Below are positions 12,287 through 12,313 of a stretch of 12,313 nt of DNA, one piece after another. The stretch is taken from NCBI GenBank assembly GCA_945883455.1, contig CAMCXJ010000052.1, forward strand, positions 1 to 12,313. Direction: 5' to 3'. Numbering within the stretch: position 1 is the stretch's first letter; each line of letters begins with the position of its first letter. A program made the position numbers and the translations under genes. The notes beneath the pieces are model-generated. The model ran no database searches, was not told where the DNA came from, and saw only the letters and a program-made list of their open reading frames with translations. Source of the stretch: Prosthecobacter debontii. Lineage in GTDB: Bacteria; Verrucomicrobiota; Verrucomicrobiia; Verrucomicrobiales; Akkermansiaceae.

Positions 12287-12313
12287 ATGCCGAGTCACGA
12301 ATCATTGCTTTTG

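Noticed and set aside
11723..12298. A 191-codon minus-strand open frame opposite the 3' half of pckG.
   Set aside because: It is a shadow frame without family features, and pckG motifs continue through the region.

Overview
This 12.3 kb window is GC-rich and densely coding chromosomal DNA from a bacterium. It carries mostly housekeeping and metabolic genes, with several families of short intergenic repeats between them. The gene content suggests the Verrucomicrobiota (Luteolibacter-like Verrucomicrobiales are a reasonable guess) or another member of the PVC/FCB assemblage. Three things point there: a ParC whose breakage-reunion domain reads like the Bacteroidetes/Verrucomicrobia type (YHPHGD, SIGDA, QLGQKDL), a secreted PQQ-type sugar dehydrogenase of the kind common in Verrucomicrobia and Planctomycetes, and a GTP-type PEP carboxykinase. 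The assignment is inference; there is no rRNA or other marker in the window.

Layout. Positions 7940 down to 1 form a run of six genes, all on the minus strand. In transcription order they are parC (topoisomerase IV subunit A), a CvfB/YitL-type S1-domain RNA-binding protein, recJ (single-strand DNA exonuclease), eutB and eutC (ethanolamine ammonia-lyase, overlapping by 14 nt), and the first 210 codons of a secreted glucose/sorbosone-dehydrogenase-like protein that runs off the left edge. On the plus strand lie phoA (a Tat-exported, probably lipid-anchored alkaline phosphatase, 8224-9627) and pckG (10424-12262). Between them, on the minus strand, sits a compact vapBC toxin-antitoxin pair (10262-9631). 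Its tail meets phoA with 3 nt between the stop codons, and its head faces pckG across a 161-nt shared upstream region.

Gene function. EutBC is the B12-dependent lyase that turns ethanolamine into acetaldehyde and ammonia. No microcompartment, reactivase or aldehyde dehydrogenase gene is visible here. RecJ and ParC serve DNA repair and chromosome decatenation, PckG links the TCA cycle to gluconeogenesis, and PhoA scavenges phosphate outside the cytoplasm. The genes do not make up one pathway.

Intergenic content. No stretch over 300 bases lacks a gene. The gaps hold the most unusual material: a 112-nt imperfect hairpin built from two inverted REP-like palindromes (4807-4918), a third related REP palindrome just after pckG (12270-12286), two related inverted-repeat elements made of ~9-nt CGCCAAG units bracketing parC (5866-5956 and 8005-8146), a CGCGGAGGT tandem array in the leader of the S1-domain gene (5786-5839), and a TTCATTCGCG direct repeat overlapping the recJ stop codon (2968-2990). 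None of the genes examined has a convincing Shine-Dalgarno sequence. I did not find a novel multi-gene system. The repeat families are the part most worth following up.
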